The notes: generated by a model from the sequence alone, not told the origin. A stretch of 64,000 nucleotides of DNA from Nostoc sp. LPT (GCF_017115165.1 NZ_JABXKF010000175.1:1-64000), one strand, 5' to 3'; positions 17,857-27,286 are shown, counted from the stretch's first letter. Made by a program: numbers and translations.

Positions 17857-18045
17857 TGCATCTCTTTGTACAAATTTCTCGTCTGTATAAGCTTCAGCAA
17901 ATCCCCCGCACATTACTTGCACATGTTTGAGATTGCGAACTGGAAACCCCTTCATCTCTGGAAAAGCTTTCTGCAAGTTGGCTGTTAGACGATTGATAAT
18001 CTTTGTGCCCCAACTTTACTGTTGTTGATCATTGAAGAATATCTC
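17857..18045 (-). pseudogene. DUF1016 (YhcG/PDDEXK nuclease) N-terminal fragment
   Basis: Reading the minus strand gives WGTKIINRLTANLQKAFPEM, then KGFPVRNLKHV and FAEAYTDEKFVQ. This follows the N-terminal helical domain of YhcG-family proteins (WG.KIIDRLS.DL...FP.MKGFSPRNLKYMRAFAEAYPDE) closely. A stop codon precedes the Trp, and a few residues are inserted before FAEAY. The C-terminal nuclease domain is missing. It is a decayed remnant, often found with restriction or mobile loci. Confidence 0.75.
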
Positions 18046-18531
18046 GAAATAGTGGTTTCCATGCTCAAAGGCTGCGATGAGAACTAAAATTTACACTTGA
18101 TCAGAAGGCGATCGCTACAATCCAGGTTACTGAAATTTGCCAGTATTTACACAAAACGAGTGCCAAAACTTCATTTCATTTCTTAATTGCAAAATAATCA
18201 TCATGAATATGCAGTTATTGCATCGATACGGATTTACAATAGCTTCATAGATGCCATTCTAAATGAGGGAATAAAGATGGATACCCCTGGTCAACACCAG
18301 GGGCTTTTTATTTAGCAGCTACGCCTTAAACGTCAATACCGGACTCAACCACGCTACAACGTCTACCATTTCTGCTTCAACTTACACATCAATATCACCT
18401 GTGGATACCCCTATACAGTACATAAATACTATATAAGAGCGATCGCACCCTTGGAGCTTTTGTAAAAAGCCAGGTATTGTTTTTATTTTGAGCTTAGTTA
18501 GGGAATACTAAACTAAGCACTGAATCTATCT
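18046..18531. other. 485-bp gap with one terminator-like hairpin
   Basis: No coding frame was recognised. It contains the hairpin at 18284-18303 and a GCGATCGC site near 18,440. The promoter of the next gene should lie in its last 150 bp. Confidence 0.4.
18284..18312 (+). terminator. Intrinsic-terminator-like hairpin
   Basis: CCCCTGGT (18284-18291) pairs perfectly with ACCAGGGG (18296-18303) around the 4-base loop CAAC, and is followed by CTTTTTATTT. This is a strong GC stem with a T-tract on the plus strand. No intact plus-strand gene ends just upstream, so it may terminate an unrecognised transcript starting after 17,800. Confidence 0.6.
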
Positions 18532-19848
18532 ATGACCTTTTTACACAAAATTACTAAAAAATTTTCCCGTAATAACTCTCAAAATGTTTCTGGGATAAAT
18601 TCATCTGTAATCAGCCAACAACCTATAGTGCCCAAGCAACCAGCAAAACCATCAAAACCAAAAACTCTAGCTGAATTAGAACAGGAAATAGCAGCACAAG
18701 GGCAAGTTAGCAGTATATCCCATCAAAAAAGACCTATTAAAGCCAATAGAGGTATAGGTACTAAATTGATATGGATAGCAATACTTATCGGCATTCCCAC
18801 AGGTGTAATTTGGATGGCGAATCTGCCTTACCCAATAATTCGCCGGACTGTGGTGCAAAATGCGCCTTTTTTATTGCTACCCAGTTACATGAGTGTGGAA
18901 CAAAACTATCGGCAGGCGTTGGCATCACTTGAGCAAGCTGAATACTTGATTGAAAAACCCACTAGTGCAGCAGATTTAGCATTAGGTGAACAGCAACTGC
19001 AACAGACAAAAACACATTTGGATAACTTGCCAGTTGGGTTGGTTGACGATTGGCCGGAATACAAATATTGGTGGTACGACTGGCGGTTCAGCGTTTACGG
19101 TCTGAATGCAGCGCGTCGTCAAGTAGGACAACTAGAAGCCAAGGTTTTTCAAGAAAAGAACGCTCAAACCTTGCTCAATGATAATAGTCAAGCATTACTG
19201 AATGCAAAACAGCAGTATCAAATTGCTACAACAGTAACCGATAAAAAGTCGGCGATCGCAGCTTGGCGTTCAGCATTGGATAAGTTAGAAGAGATTCCCG
19301 GACAAACCTTAGCCGGAAAAACTGCTCAAAATCAACTAGATGCCTACAAGCGTGATTTTAAAGAAGTTGTAGGATTAGCAGCGGGAAATGAACGCGTTAG
19401 TGCTTTAATTACCGCAGCGCAGCAATTTTCTTGGCAAGCTGCTAAAGCTGGTCAAAATCCACCGCACACAGTTACCGAATGGGAACAAATAGAAAATTTA
19501 TGGTCAGAAGCCATTAATCGGTTAAAACAGATTTCTTCTGAAGATTTGGTTGGTTATGCCCAAGCACAAAAGTTATTAGCAACTTATGAGGCTAATTTGG
19601 GTCAAGTCAAAGTAAGACGACAAGCTGAGGCAGATTCTGTACAGGCTTTCTTCATGGCACAACGAGAAATAGAAAGCTTAATGGCTTCAATTCCCACTGA
19701 CCCCAAAAATTTGGATCGCAATCGTGTAATTAGTCAGTTACACAGTATTATTAACCAATTAGAAAAGGTAGAAAAAGGTACAACTGTTTATTTAAAAGCT
19801 CAAGAGTTATTGCTATCGGCAAATAATAAATTCAAGCAACTCCAGTGA
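18532..19848 (+). CDS. Membrane-anchored coiled-coil protein, unknown function
   Basis: A 438-residue protein. Residues 1-75 are polar with a Pro/Lys-rich stretch. One transmembrane helix is at about 78-98 (LIWIAILIGIPTGVIWMANL). The rest is a largely helical, Gln/Ala/Glu-rich domain with heptad character (about 125-430), containing a WPEYKYWWYDW aromatic cluster. The topology suggests a short cytoplasmic N-terminus and a long periplasmic helical domain. I do not recognise the family. A role in the cell envelope is possible but not shown. Confidence 0.7.
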   Translation: MTFLHKITKKFSRNNSQNVSGINSSVISQQPIVPKQPAKPSKPKTLAELEQEIAAQGQVSSISHQKRPIKANRGIGTKLIWIAILIGIPTGVIWMANLPYPIIRRTVVQNAPFLLLPSYMSVEQNYRQALASLEQAEYLIEKPTSAADLALGEQQLQQTKTHLDNLPVGLVDDWPEYKYWWYDWRFSVYGLNAARRQVGQLEAKVFQEKNAQTLLNDNSQALLNAKQQYQIATTVTDKKSAIAAWRSALDKLEEIPGQTLAGKTAQNQLDAYKRDFKEVVGLAAGNERVSALITAAQQFSWQAAKAGQNPPHTVTEWEQIENLWSEAINRLKQISSEDLVGYAQAQKLLATYEANLGQVKVRRQAEADSVQAFFMAQREIESLMASIPTDPKNLDRNRVISQLHSIINQLEKVEKGTTVYLKAQELLLSANNKFKQLQ

Positions 19849-20480
19849 GATTTTTCAACTGTCAACAACTAACTTCATCCTTTCAGCAACAGGACAAGCA
19901 CAAAGACCATCAAGAAGCGATTGAGTCAATTCAAAATTTAGAGATTTTATTCATCCGCATTCTTCAACATTCCCGTCAATAATTCCGACATCTTCCACAG
20001 GTATTTATTCCTGTTTAAGTAACTAGTACCGCAAGGCAGAAGTCAAAAGTCAAAAGTCAAAAGGCTTTAATTTTGGGCTTTGTGGCTGTTTTGAACGGTA
20101 GGTTTATTTCTGCCGTGCTGTACTAGCTGCTGATATCACTCACTGATAGCAACAATTTATTAACCAAGGGTATAGAAGCGAAGCAACCAGCAATAAAACT
20201 GACGAATTTGCTATTAGACGTTGCCACATTGCTATTTTTAGCTCATATAACTAAGAAACTCTGGATGACCCAAAAAGACTCATGATACAAGCCCCTAAAT
20301 TTATTTATGGGGATTATTAATTTTGACTTTTGACTTTTGACTTCCCCGTTCGCGTAGCGTCTCCAAGAGTTGGGGCTGAAAATCGGGTTGTAGTACGTTG
20401 TATTTTTGATGGGCAATGTTACTCAGTCAAACCAAATTTGTAAAGAAATTTGAAGTTTAGCAAAAAACTTTTAAAAATCT
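19849..20480. other. 630-bp gap with heptanucleotide repeats in opposite orientation
   Basis: AAAAGTC repeats near 20,040-20,062 and the complementary GACTTTT repeats near 20,322-20,343 could base-pair and enclose about 260 bp. No gene was recognised in between. Confidence 0.55.
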
Positions 20481-20513
20481 CTAGACTCTCCAGCCGGCTA
20501 GAGAGTCTAGGAT
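20481..20513 (+). promoter_or_regulatory. MerR-type operator/promoter for the copper genes
   Basis: CTAGACTCTC at 20481-20490 and GAGAGTCTAG at 20501-20510 are perfect inverted arms around CAGCCGGCTA, itself nearly symmetric (28 of 30 positions). A -35-like TAGACT (20482-20487) and a -10-like TAGGAT (20508-20513) are separated by 20 bp, the over-long spacer that MerR-family activators correct by DNA distortion. The GACTCT...AGAGTC arms match ZntR/CadR-type operators. The copper chaperone begins about 100 bp downstream, and a MerR gene lies at 23,771-24,196. Confidence 0.75.
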
Positions 20514-20615
20514 AAATTCAAGGCGACTCTCAACCAGAAATTTCTGATGTGTGAGGGATACGTTTCAGTCATCCAGCTCGATCTGGCTAAGTTGTTCATT
20601 TTATCCCGTAAATCT

Positions 20616-20810
20616 ATGACTCTCCAACTCACAGTTCCCAACATGGCTTGTTCTGCTTGTGCAAGCACCATCACCAAAGCACTTCAGGCAGTCGATGCCA
20701 ATGCTAGCGTTCAGGCTGATCCAACAACCAAGCTTGTTAGTGTACAAACTCAAGCATCAGAAACAGCAATTAAGGAAGCGTTGGCTGCTGCTGGTTATCC
20801 AGTTGCTTAA
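20616..20810 (+). CDS. Copper chaperone (heavy-metal-associated domain)
   Basis: A 64-residue stand-alone HMA domain with the metal-binding motif MACSAC near residue 10 and a typical beta-alpha-beta-beta-alpha-beta length. Proteins of this kind carry Cu(I) to P-type ATPases. The ATG at 20616 is used because longer alternatives add about 23 residues outside the fold. It precedes the CopA-type ATPase by 96 bp and would be under the MerR-type promoter at 20,481. Confidence 0.88.
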   Translation: MTLQLTVPNMACSACASTITKALQAVDANASVQADPTTKLVSVQTQASETAIKEALAAAGYPVA

Positions 20811-20819
20811 ACAAAGGGG

Positions 20820-20903
20820 GCTGGGGACTGGGGACTGGGTACTAGGAGAATAACCAATCCCCAATCCCCAATCCCCAATCCCCAATCCCCAATCCCCAAT
20901 CCC
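20820..20903. repeat. Heptanucleotide repeats between chaperone and ATPase
   Basis: About three copies of GGGGACT (20,820 onward) are followed by about seven copies of CCCCAAT (from about 20,854 to 20,903), ending three bases before the ATPase start codon. The arrays replace the normal leader and ribosome-binding region. Confidence 0.9.
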
Positions 20904-20906
20904 AGC

Positions 20907-23222
20907 ATGGATACTCTCACACTCAAACTTCGAGGCATGAGTTGCGCTGCTTGCGCCAACAATATCGAAAAGGCAATTCGCTCTGTTTCTGGGGTGATTG
21001 ACTGCAACGTTAACTTTGGAGCAGAGCAAGCTACCATCAAATACGATCGCTCTCTAGCGAATTTAGAAAAAATCCAAGCTGCGATCGCATCTGCGGGATA
21101 CTCTTCTGACTCACTCCAAGAAGAATTGCTCTTTGAAGAAGATGATGCTGAAAAAGCGAGTAGGCAAGCATTACAACGCCAACTCTCTCTCAAAGTCGTG
21201 GTGGGAGGTGTAATCAGCACTTTCCTACTTTTAGGATCGTTGCCCATGATGACTGGGCTAAATTTACCTTTAATTCCAAGTTTTCTTCAGAATCCTTGGG
21301 TGCAGTTAGTGCTGACAACACCCGTAATCTTTTGGTGTGGTGGATCTTTTTACCGGAATGGCTGGAAATCCCTCAAGCACCATACAGCGACGATGGACAC
21401 GTTAATTGCTTTAGGTACAAGTGCAGCCTATCTATATTCTTTGTTTGTCACTGTTTTCCCAAAATTTTTTATTGCTCAGGGTTTGATACCTCATCTTTAT
21501 TATGAAGTTGCCGCCATTGTCATCACCTTAATTTTGCTGGGGCGATTGTTGGAAAATCGCGCTAGGGGACAAACTTCTGAAGCCATCCGCAAACTAATTG
21601 GACTGCAAGCCAGAGATGCCAGAGTCATTCGTGATGGAATAGAAATTAATGTTCCCATCGCCGAAGTCAGAATTAACGATGTGATTTTGGTGCGGCCTGG
21701 TGAAAAGATTCCGGTAGATGGGGAAGTGATTGCAGGTGCTTCGACAGTAGATGAAGCGATGGTGACGGGTGAAAGTTTGCCAGTCAAAAAGCAGCCAGGA
21801 GATGAGGTGATTGGGGCGACGATTAACGGTGCTGGTGCATTTCAGTTTCGGGTGACACGAATCGGAAATGATACGTTTTTGGCTCAAATTGTCAAACTGG
21901 TGCAACAAGCACAAGGTTCTAAAGCACCTATTCAGCGCTTGGCAGATCAAGTGACAGGATGGTTTGTACCTGCTGTGATTGCGATCGCGATCGCCACTTT
22001 CGTCATTTGGTTTAATTTCACTGGCAATCTCACCCTAGCCACAATGACAACGGTGGGTGTACTGATTATCGCTTGTCCCTGTGCTTTAGGTTTAGCTACC
22101 CCCACATCTGTAATGGTGGGGACGGGTAAAGGTGCAGAAAATGGCATTTTGATCAAAGGTGCTGACAGCTTAGAACTAGCACACAAAATTCAAACCATTG
22201 TCCTAGATAAAACTGGCACTTTGACTCAAGGGAAACCTACAGTTACAGACTTTGTAACTGTCAACGGCACAGCTAATGGTAATGAAATCAAGCTTTTACA
22301 GTTAGCAGCAACGGTTGAACGCAATTCTGAGCATCCTTTAGCTGAAGCGGTTGTAAAATACGCCCAGTCTCAAGAAGTGACTTTAATAGATGCAAAGAAC
22401 TTCACAGCTAATGCAGGTAGTGGTGTGCAAGCAGTTGTTGCAAATCAGCTTGTGCAAATTGGTACACAACGCTGGTTAACAGAACTTGGAATTAACACCA
22501 TGAGTCTCCAGCAATATAAAGATGCTTGGGAAGCGGCTGGTAAAACAGTTATTTTGATTGCTGTAGATGGCGAACTACAAGGAATAATAGGTATTGCTGA
22601 TGCCCTAAAACCTTCGTCAGCAGCAGTGGTGAAAGCCTTACAGAAGTTAGGTTTAGAAGTAGTAATGCTCACCGGAGATAATCGTAAAACTGCTGATGCG
22701 ATCGCTCTACAAGTTGGCATCCAGCGAATCTTTGCCGAAGTGCGTCCAGATCAAAAGGCGGCGATTATTCAAGCTTTGCAAAGAGAGCAGAGGAGCAGAG
22801 GAGCAAGGGGAGAGAATTCTCATAAATTCTCACTCAAAACTCAGTACTCAATTGTCGCAATGGTAGGTGATGGCATAAATGACGCGCCAGCGCTAGCACA
22901 GGCTGATGTGGGAATTGCCATTGGTACGGGAACAGATGTAGCGATCGCAGCTAGCGATATCACCCTAATTTCTGGAGATTTGCTCTTAATTGTCACAGCA
23001 ATTCAACTTAGCCGCGCCACCATCAACAATATCAGGCAAAATCTCTTCTTTGCCTTTATTTACAACGTCATTGGTATTCCCATTGCGGCAGGAATTCTGT
23101 TCCCTATCTTTGGTTGGTTACTCAATCCAATTATCGCCGGCGCTGCGATGGCTCTTTCTTCGCTTTCTGTTGTTAGCAATGCCCTCAGATTGCGTAACTT
23201 TCAACCAAAAACTATCTCATAA
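20907..23222 (+). CDS. Cu(I)-translocating P1B-type ATPase (CopA-like)
   Basis: A 771-residue P-type ATPase: N-terminal HMA domain with MSCAAC (11-16), membrane segments, TGES actuator motif, Cys390-Pro-Cys392 in the metal-binding helix, phosphorylated Asp434 (DKTGTLT), SEHPLA nucleotide motif and GDGINDAP hinge. CPC with a Cys-type HMA indicates Cu(I). It pumps copper out of the cytoplasm or into thylakoids. Residues about 626-648 are an unusual in-frame insertion ([18 protein letters not shown] and a few more) encoded by repeat-like DNA at about 22,782-22,851. No Shine-Dalgarno sequence precedes the ATG. Confidence 0.92.
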   Translation: MDTLTLKLRGMSCAACANNIEKAIRSVSGVIDCNVNFGAEQATIKYDRSLANLEKIQAAIASAGYSSDSLQEELLFEEDDAEKASRQALQRQLSLKVVVGGVISTFLLLGSLPMMTGLNLPLIPSFLQNPWVQLVLTTPVIFWCGGSFYRNGWKSLKHHTATMDTLIALGTSAAYLYSLFVTVFPKFFIAQGLIPHLYYEVAAIVITLILLGRLLENRARGQTSEAIRKLIGLQARDARVIRDGIEINVPIAEVRINDVILVRPGEKIPVDGEVIAGASTVDEAMVTGESLPVKKQPGDEVIGATINGAGAFQFRVTRIGNDTFLAQIVKLVQQAQGSKAPIQRLADQVTGWFVPAVIAIAIATFVIWFNFTGNLTLATMTTVGVLIIACPCALGLATPTSVMVGTGKGAENGILIKGADSLELAHKIQTIVLDKTGTLTQGKPTVTDFVTVNGTANGNEIKLLQLAATVERNSEHPLAEAVVKYAQSQEVTLIDAKNFTANAGSGVQAVVANQLVQIGTQRWLTELGINTMSLQQYKDAWEAAGKTVILIAVDGELQGIIGIADALKPSSAAVVKALQKLGLEVVMLTGDNRKTADAIALQVGIQRIFAEVRPDQKAAIIQALQREQRSRGARGENSHKFSLKTQYSIVAMVGDGINDAPALAQADVGIAIGTGTDVAIAASDITLISGDLLLIVTAIQLSRATINNIRQNLFFAFIYNVIGIPIAAGILFPIFGWLLNPIIAGAAMALSSLSVVSNALRLRNFQPKTIS

Positions 23223-23241
23223 TTGCAGGTTAATTTAGGAA

Positions 23242-23469
23242 ATGTTCAATCAAAAAACGCTTTGGGGAAGCCTGATAGCTTTAGCACTTCTCACTGGCAC
23301 ATCAGGTGTAACATTAGCAGAAATGCCAGCCCATTCATCAGAGCAAAGCAGCCAATTCCAACGTATTCAGCAACCTTTGGGCTTGAAAGTTGGTGTTGCG
23401 ATCGCAGGTTTTGCCTTGATCGGACTAGAGTTTTGGTGGTTTCTTCTCTATAAAAGTCCTAAGTCCTAA
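23242..23469 (+). CDS. Small membrane protein in the copper operon
   Basis: A 75-residue protein with an N-terminal signal or membrane helix (LWGSLIALALLTGTSGVTLA) and a second helix near the C-terminus (VGVAIAGFALIGLEFWWFLLY). It starts 19 bp after the ATPase stop, so it is presumably in the same transcript. I do not recognise a family. Position and topology suggest a role connected to copper export, as an inference only. The second helix is rich in aromatic residues (FWWFLLY). Confidence 0.7.
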   Translation: MFNQKTLWGSLIALALLTGTSGVTLAEMPAHSSEQSSQFQRIQQPLGLKVGVAIAGFALIGLEFWWFLLYKSPKS

Positions 23470-23496
23470 GTTCTGAGTGAATAATGAAGAAATTGT

Positions 23497-23691
23497 TTGA
23501 ACGTAAGACTATATCCAATAGTTCAATTAAATGGTACTCCTAATGGAGGCATCTCCTGCAATAAACGTAATTATGGTATAAAACCGATTGGGTTTATTAG
23601 TGAATTTTATGCGGTTCGATACCTGTATCAGATTGCAGAAGTTGCTTTCCCTGATATTATTCAAGATATTCCTAATCTCCCTTGGCAATAA
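23497..23691 (+). CDS. Possible gene fragment of unknown origin
   Basis: About 64 codons without an ATG start (TTG only) read LYPIVQLNGTPNGG..., ending IIQDIPNLPWQ. The composition is protein-like, but no family was recognised and no ribosome binding site is evident. It may be the 3' remnant of a lost gene between the copper operon and the MerR gene. Low confidence that it is expressed. Confidence 0.25.
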   Translation: MNVRLYPIVQLNGTPNGGISCNKRNYGIKPIGFISEFYAVRYLYQIAEVAFPDIIQDIPNLPWQ

Positions 23692-23770
23692 TGTAGTACT
23701 TCTTTGACTACCAGTGCCATTTATACAATCTTTAGTGTTTCTTCATTTCTTACTTTTTCTTTCTCAGCAA

Positions 23771-24196
23771 TCAGTACTGAGGAGTATTTTGAATAATCGG
23801 ACAAATTGTCTTCTCATGATGGTCGCTGATATTTTTCCAGCCTGAAAGTAATCCCTTGATTTCAGAGCGTAAAGTTAACAACTGATCAATTTGGCGATCA
23901 ATCTGCAAAACCTTCTCTTCAAGCTTTTCTTTGATTTCACCACAGGGAGTTTGCCCTTGGTCATAAACCTGAAGAATATTTCCAATCTCTTCTAGGCTAA
24001 GACCAAGATTTTGCGCCCTTTTAATGAATGCTAGACGAGTTAGCACATCCAATGAAAACTGGCGAAAGCCTCCCTCTGTTCGTCTCAATGAATTGATTAA
24101 ACCTAAACTCTCGTAATAACGAATTGTCCTGATGGGTATTCCAGTTAAATCTGTTACCTGACCAATTAAAAGCAGTTTTTTATCTTGAGTTAACAT
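23771..24196 (-). CDS. MerR-family heavy-metal-responsive regulator
   Basis: A 141-residue MerR protein: helix-turn-helix (IGQVTDLTGIPIRTIRYYESLGL), a wing with RTEGGFRQF, then a dimerisation helix. Two cysteines occur where ZntR/CadR/PbrR-type sensors have ligands: TPCGEI near residue 95 and TICPII near 134, the latter preceded by two histidines (DHHEK). It is convergent with the copper operon and divergent from the Rieske oxygenase. The ZntR-like dyad at 20,481 is a likely target. The metal sensed (Zn, Cd, Co, Cu) is not decided by the sequence. Confidence 0.85.
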   Translation of the reverse strand: MLTQDKKLLLIGQVTDLTGIPIRTIRYYESLGLINSLRRTEGGFRQFSLDVLTRLAFIKRAQNLGLSLEEIGNILQVYDQGQTPCGEIKEKLEEKVLQIDRQIDQLLTLRSEIKGLLSGWKNISDHHEKTICPIIQNTPQY

Positions 24197-24542
24197 GGTA
24201 GATTTTCCTAACTTTTGTAATTATTATTACATATTTTGCTAAATATCAACTGGTTTGAGAGTTAAGCCAAATATTAGCATCAGTATTGGAAATTTTTATC
24301 TAATTAGAGATTTTACTAAGTTTTAAATTTTCAAATATCTATTCTAAATGGATATTTGCAATTTAGCTGATATTAAATTGACCTAATTTTGACATTTTTA
24401 ATAATATTTTTTCAATATTTTACCTAATGATTTTTATCCATTTATTGGGTAGCTGTTTCTCATGGTACTGAAAGTAACTGTTTTTTTGGAGTTTCCATGT
24501 TACTTCTAGATCAACTGCTTCACTTCAAGTGAAACCATAAAA
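24197..24542. other. Divergent AT-rich intergenic region
   Basis: 346 bp between the MerR gene and the Rieske oxygenase, both of whose promoters must lie here. Very AT-rich. The only clear symmetric element is at 24,519-24,533. Confidence 0.5.
24519..24533 (+). promoter_or_regulatory. Dyad next to the Rieske oxygenase start
   Basis: TTCACTTCAAGTGAA is a near-perfect palindrome ending nine bases before the ATG at 24543. With TCAACT upstream and CATAAA downstream it forms a 19-bp-spaced promoter-like arrangement of the MerR type. That would place transcription start at or inside the coding start. It may instead be a repressor site. Weak evidence. Confidence 0.4.
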
Positions 24543-25631
24543 ATGAATCTCAACTCGCAGACTTTTAGCTCAATCCGTAAACCTAAAATTTTCAATAATC
24601 CAGAGCGTTTTATTGAGGGATGGTATTGGGTAATACCCTCTCAAAATCTGCGGGTGGGTGAAGTAAAACCTGTCACGATTTTGGGTAGAGAATTAGTAAT
24701 TTACCGTGGTAAAGACAAAAGAGTAGTTACCTCTGATGCCTACTGTCCACACATGGGTGCTCATCTTGCTGAAGGCAAAGTTGAAGGTAATGCACTACGT
24801 TGTTTTTTCCACCACTGGAAGTTTGATGCTGAGGGGATGTGTATTGATATCCCATGTTTAGATGTGCCGCCTTCCCTAAAGTTACAAACTTGGCCCACTG
24901 CTGAAAAATATGGGATGATTTGGGTTTGGACTGGAGAAATACCACAACAACCTCTACCATTTGTTCCAGAGTTAGAACAGAAAGAGTGTGATGTCGCCAT
25001 TCATTCCCACTTCTTGCTGAACTGTCACCCCAATGTGGTGATGATTAATGCGATTGATGCTCAACACCTCAATACAGTTCATCAATTGCCACTAGAAATT
25101 ATTTTTGAAAGACACGAACTGAACGAGAATGCAATTATCTTTAGTAATACTACACCCATCAAAGACAATTTCTTTTTGATTAAGCTCATCCGTCTTTTCT
25201 ACAAAAATGTCATAACTTACAGTATTTGCTATTGGTACGGTAGCATTGGCATTGTGACAATTGGCCCTGATTTCTTCCATATCCACATGATGGTTGCAGT
25301 TCGCCTCGACGAAGGGGGAAAAACTGAAGGTCAAGTTCTGTTGATGACTAAAAAACGTAAAGGAATTTTTGGTTGGTTATGCAATCGAGTTGTGCTATGG
25401 CTGACTAAGATTACAGCTAAGTACTTTCTCATGGGTGACATCAAGATTCTCCAAACAATTCAGTTTGATTTGAAAACTCCTATTAAAGCAGATCACTCAA
25501 TTATGCAGTTTATTAACCATGTTGAAAAACAGCAATCCCTAATGTGGGGGACTTGGCAAGAAATGCGATCGCGCGATGTGGAGAGCAAGTCCAAGCGTGA
25601 AAGATGGGAAGATACAATGAGTAATGACTAA
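24543..25631 (+). CDS. Rieske-type aromatic ring-hydroxylating oxygenase
   Basis: A 362-residue protein with an N-terminal Rieske [2Fe-2S] domain (CPHMGAH near 60, then CFFHHWKF near 81-88) and a C-terminal catalytic domain with the mononuclear iron ligands suggested by NAIDAQHLNTVHQ (about 161-173). This is the alpha-subunit architecture of PaO/ring-hydroxylating oxygenases. The substrate is unknown. It is single-gene, with no reductase or beta subunit nearby. It lies divergently from the MerR regulator, so metal-responsive control is possible but unproven. Confidence 0.85.
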   Translation: MNLNSQTFSSIRKPKIFNNPERFIEGWYWVIPSQNLRVGEVKPVTILGRELVIYRGKDKRVVTSDAYCPHMGAHLAEGKVEGNALRCFFHHWKFDAEGMCIDIPCLDVPPSLKLQTWPTAEKYGMIWVWTGEIPQQPLPFVPELEQKECDVAIHSHFLLNCHPNVVMINAIDAQHLNTVHQLPLEIIFERHELNENAIIFSNTTPIKDNFFLIKLIRLFYKNVITYSICYWYGSIGIVTIGPDFFHIHMMVAVRLDEGGKTEGQVLLMTKKRKGIFGWLCNRVVLWLTKITAKYFLMGDIKILQTIQFDLKTPIKADHSIMQFINHVEKQQSLMWGTWQEMRSRDVESKSKRERWEDTMSND

Positions 25632-26327
25632 CATCATGTCTATATGATCAAAATTCCGTCAGACTGCTTGGCCAATTAAACGCACGCAATATCACTAACT
25701 ATTGTCAACAATCTTTGCAACATATAAATCGTTTGTAGGGGCGTATAGATGTACGCCTCTAGCAATGAATGTCTAGCAGATATTTTGCGAAATGGTATAA
25801 TATCAAGCTCGGGTGATTACTTTTAATATAAATCTATCAATGTATGTTGGGGAGCCACTGCGTTGTCCGGGAACACCTGCTTGTACTCCTACAAAGAAGC
25901 AAGCTAGCAAGAGCGTCTCCCCTTCTCCCTTTGGGAGAGGCTAGCGCCAAGGGAGAAGCAAGTGGCGTTTGAACTTAAGTGTTACCCAACGTGAACAAGG
26001 ATAAATGTTGGGTTTCGTTCCTCAACCCAACCTACATATATTATAAGTGTTTAACCGGACACGATATAACACTTAATAAAGGTTAAAAGTTTAACAAAGT
26101 TACTTTTAACTTTTAATCGATTTTTTATTAGACTACCAGATAAATAAAAAGAAGTGGCAAAGCCACTTCCTAATTCCCAGGTAGAACCTAAGTTATGAGT
26201 ATAACGACTACAAAGAATTGAAATAGTATAAACAAACACCAATTAACTGAATATCTCTATTTTCCTTGTTTCTAGGTGAGTAAATCCTGATTTACATGCA
26301 CCAAATAACTGTATATTTACATAAGTT
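25632..26327. other. ~700-bp gap with several hairpin repeats
   Basis: It holds an AGGGGCGTA...TACGCCTCT hairpin near 25,737, a block of CTTCTCCCTTTGGGAGAGGC / GCTAGCGCCAAGGGAGAAG near 25,910-25,960 that recurs near 38,500, and a GTTGGG...CCCAAC inverted repeat near 26,008-26,033. These look like dispersed Nostoc intergenic repeats. No gene is supported. Confidence 0.6.
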
Positions 26328-26471
26328 TCATGATTGCAATCCAGACTCAATTTTATCCAGTTCATCGCTAAGATGTGCCAGTTTTGTCTGTTCATCAAGA
26401 AGTTGCTGTTCTAATTGAAACTTAACTGCTTTACCAGCCTCAAAGCCTCAGTATGAGAACGTTGTCTTCAT
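26328..26471 (-). pseudogene. Short broken reading frame, coiled-coil-like
   Basis: On the minus strand an ATG at 26471 gives MKTTFSY, then a stop. The same frame continues with GFEAGKAVKFQLEQQLLDEQ and a Glu/Leu-rich helix, ending GLQS at 26,328. It is protein-like but unrecognised and interrupted. Probably a remnant. Confidence 0.35.
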
Positions 26472-26515
26472 AGTTACTCTACGCCCTAGCAAGCAAACTA
26501 ATGTTTAGCATATTA

Positions 26516-27193
26516 TTACTCACTTGGATTCAATACAACGATAATTTCTGTAAGGCTAATTCCTAGAGGTTTCCAATGGGGATTACTGGAGGAAAAAGTA
26601 CCATCCCCAGATACTAATTGGTAGTCATTGGGGAATTTTTCAGAAGCATTGGGAGCCGTATCTACTCGTAAAATGAGTTTGCCTTGATAACGAGATAATT
26701 TACTACTATTCAACAAAATAGTACCGCCGTAGTCCCACGCCAATCCATAGAGTTTAAAATCACCTAATTTTCTACGTAATTCCCTCAAAGGGGTTCCAAC
26801 ACCGATACCTTCGCGGGTTTTCCAAGCTGAACCCAGGTTACGCACATCTAGAGGTTTGGTACGAGTATTATCACTCCAGACTACTAGCAAAGAGCGTCCC
26901 TGATTTAGATTTAACTGAGTAGCTGCAAAACTACCTATTCCTTCAGCACCAGAGATAGTTTTATCAACGAGGCGGGATACACCAAACAGCTTGACTAAAT
27001 CTTGCTTGGTGGTTTTGCGTGTGATCGGCCCCACTCGTTCCCCAGGAACAATTAAGGTATCTTTTAAGGGTTGTGATTTAGCAACAGTAACTGGATGATT
27101 GATTTTTTGGGGTAGTGCAAAGGCTTGGTTGGCTGAATAGTTTAGCAGTAAAGCTAAAGTAGCTGTAGCAATGACTTTAATTGATAAATTCAT
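26516..27193 (-). CDS. Secreted protein of unknown function
   Basis: A 225-residue protein with a clear signal peptide (IKVIATATLALLLNYSANQAFA, cleavage after about residue 26). The mature part has repeated phrases such as IVPGERVGPITRKTTKQDL and GIGVGTPLRELRRKLGDFKL, a pattern seen in cyanobacterial secreted proteins with two related halves. No catalytic motif is visible. Located downstream of the Zn/Cd-type ATPase on the same strand, 94 bp apart. It could share its transcript. Confidence 0.7.
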   Translation of the reverse strand: MNLSIKVIATATLALLLNYSANQAFALPQKINHPVTVAKSQPLKDTLIVPGERVGPITRKTTKQDLVKLFGVSRLVDKTISGAEGIGSFAATQLNLNQGRSLLVVWSDNTRTKPLDVRNLGSAWKTREGIGVGTPLRELRRKLGDFKLYGLAWDYGGTILLNSSKLSRYQGKLILRVDTAPNASEKFPNDYQLVSGDGTFSSSNPHWKPLGISLTEIIVVLNPSE

Positions 27194-27286
27194 AGGTTTT
27201 ACTATGGGTAGCAGAATATGAGTGAGAAGTACTCATAATTTAACTACTACAATTTCTCAATTACAGATTCCCAATTTTCAAAAATT

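Noticed and set aside
26051-26242. Minus-strand frame of 63 codons
   Set aside because: Lies in a repeat-rich gap, has no domain and no ribosome-binding site.
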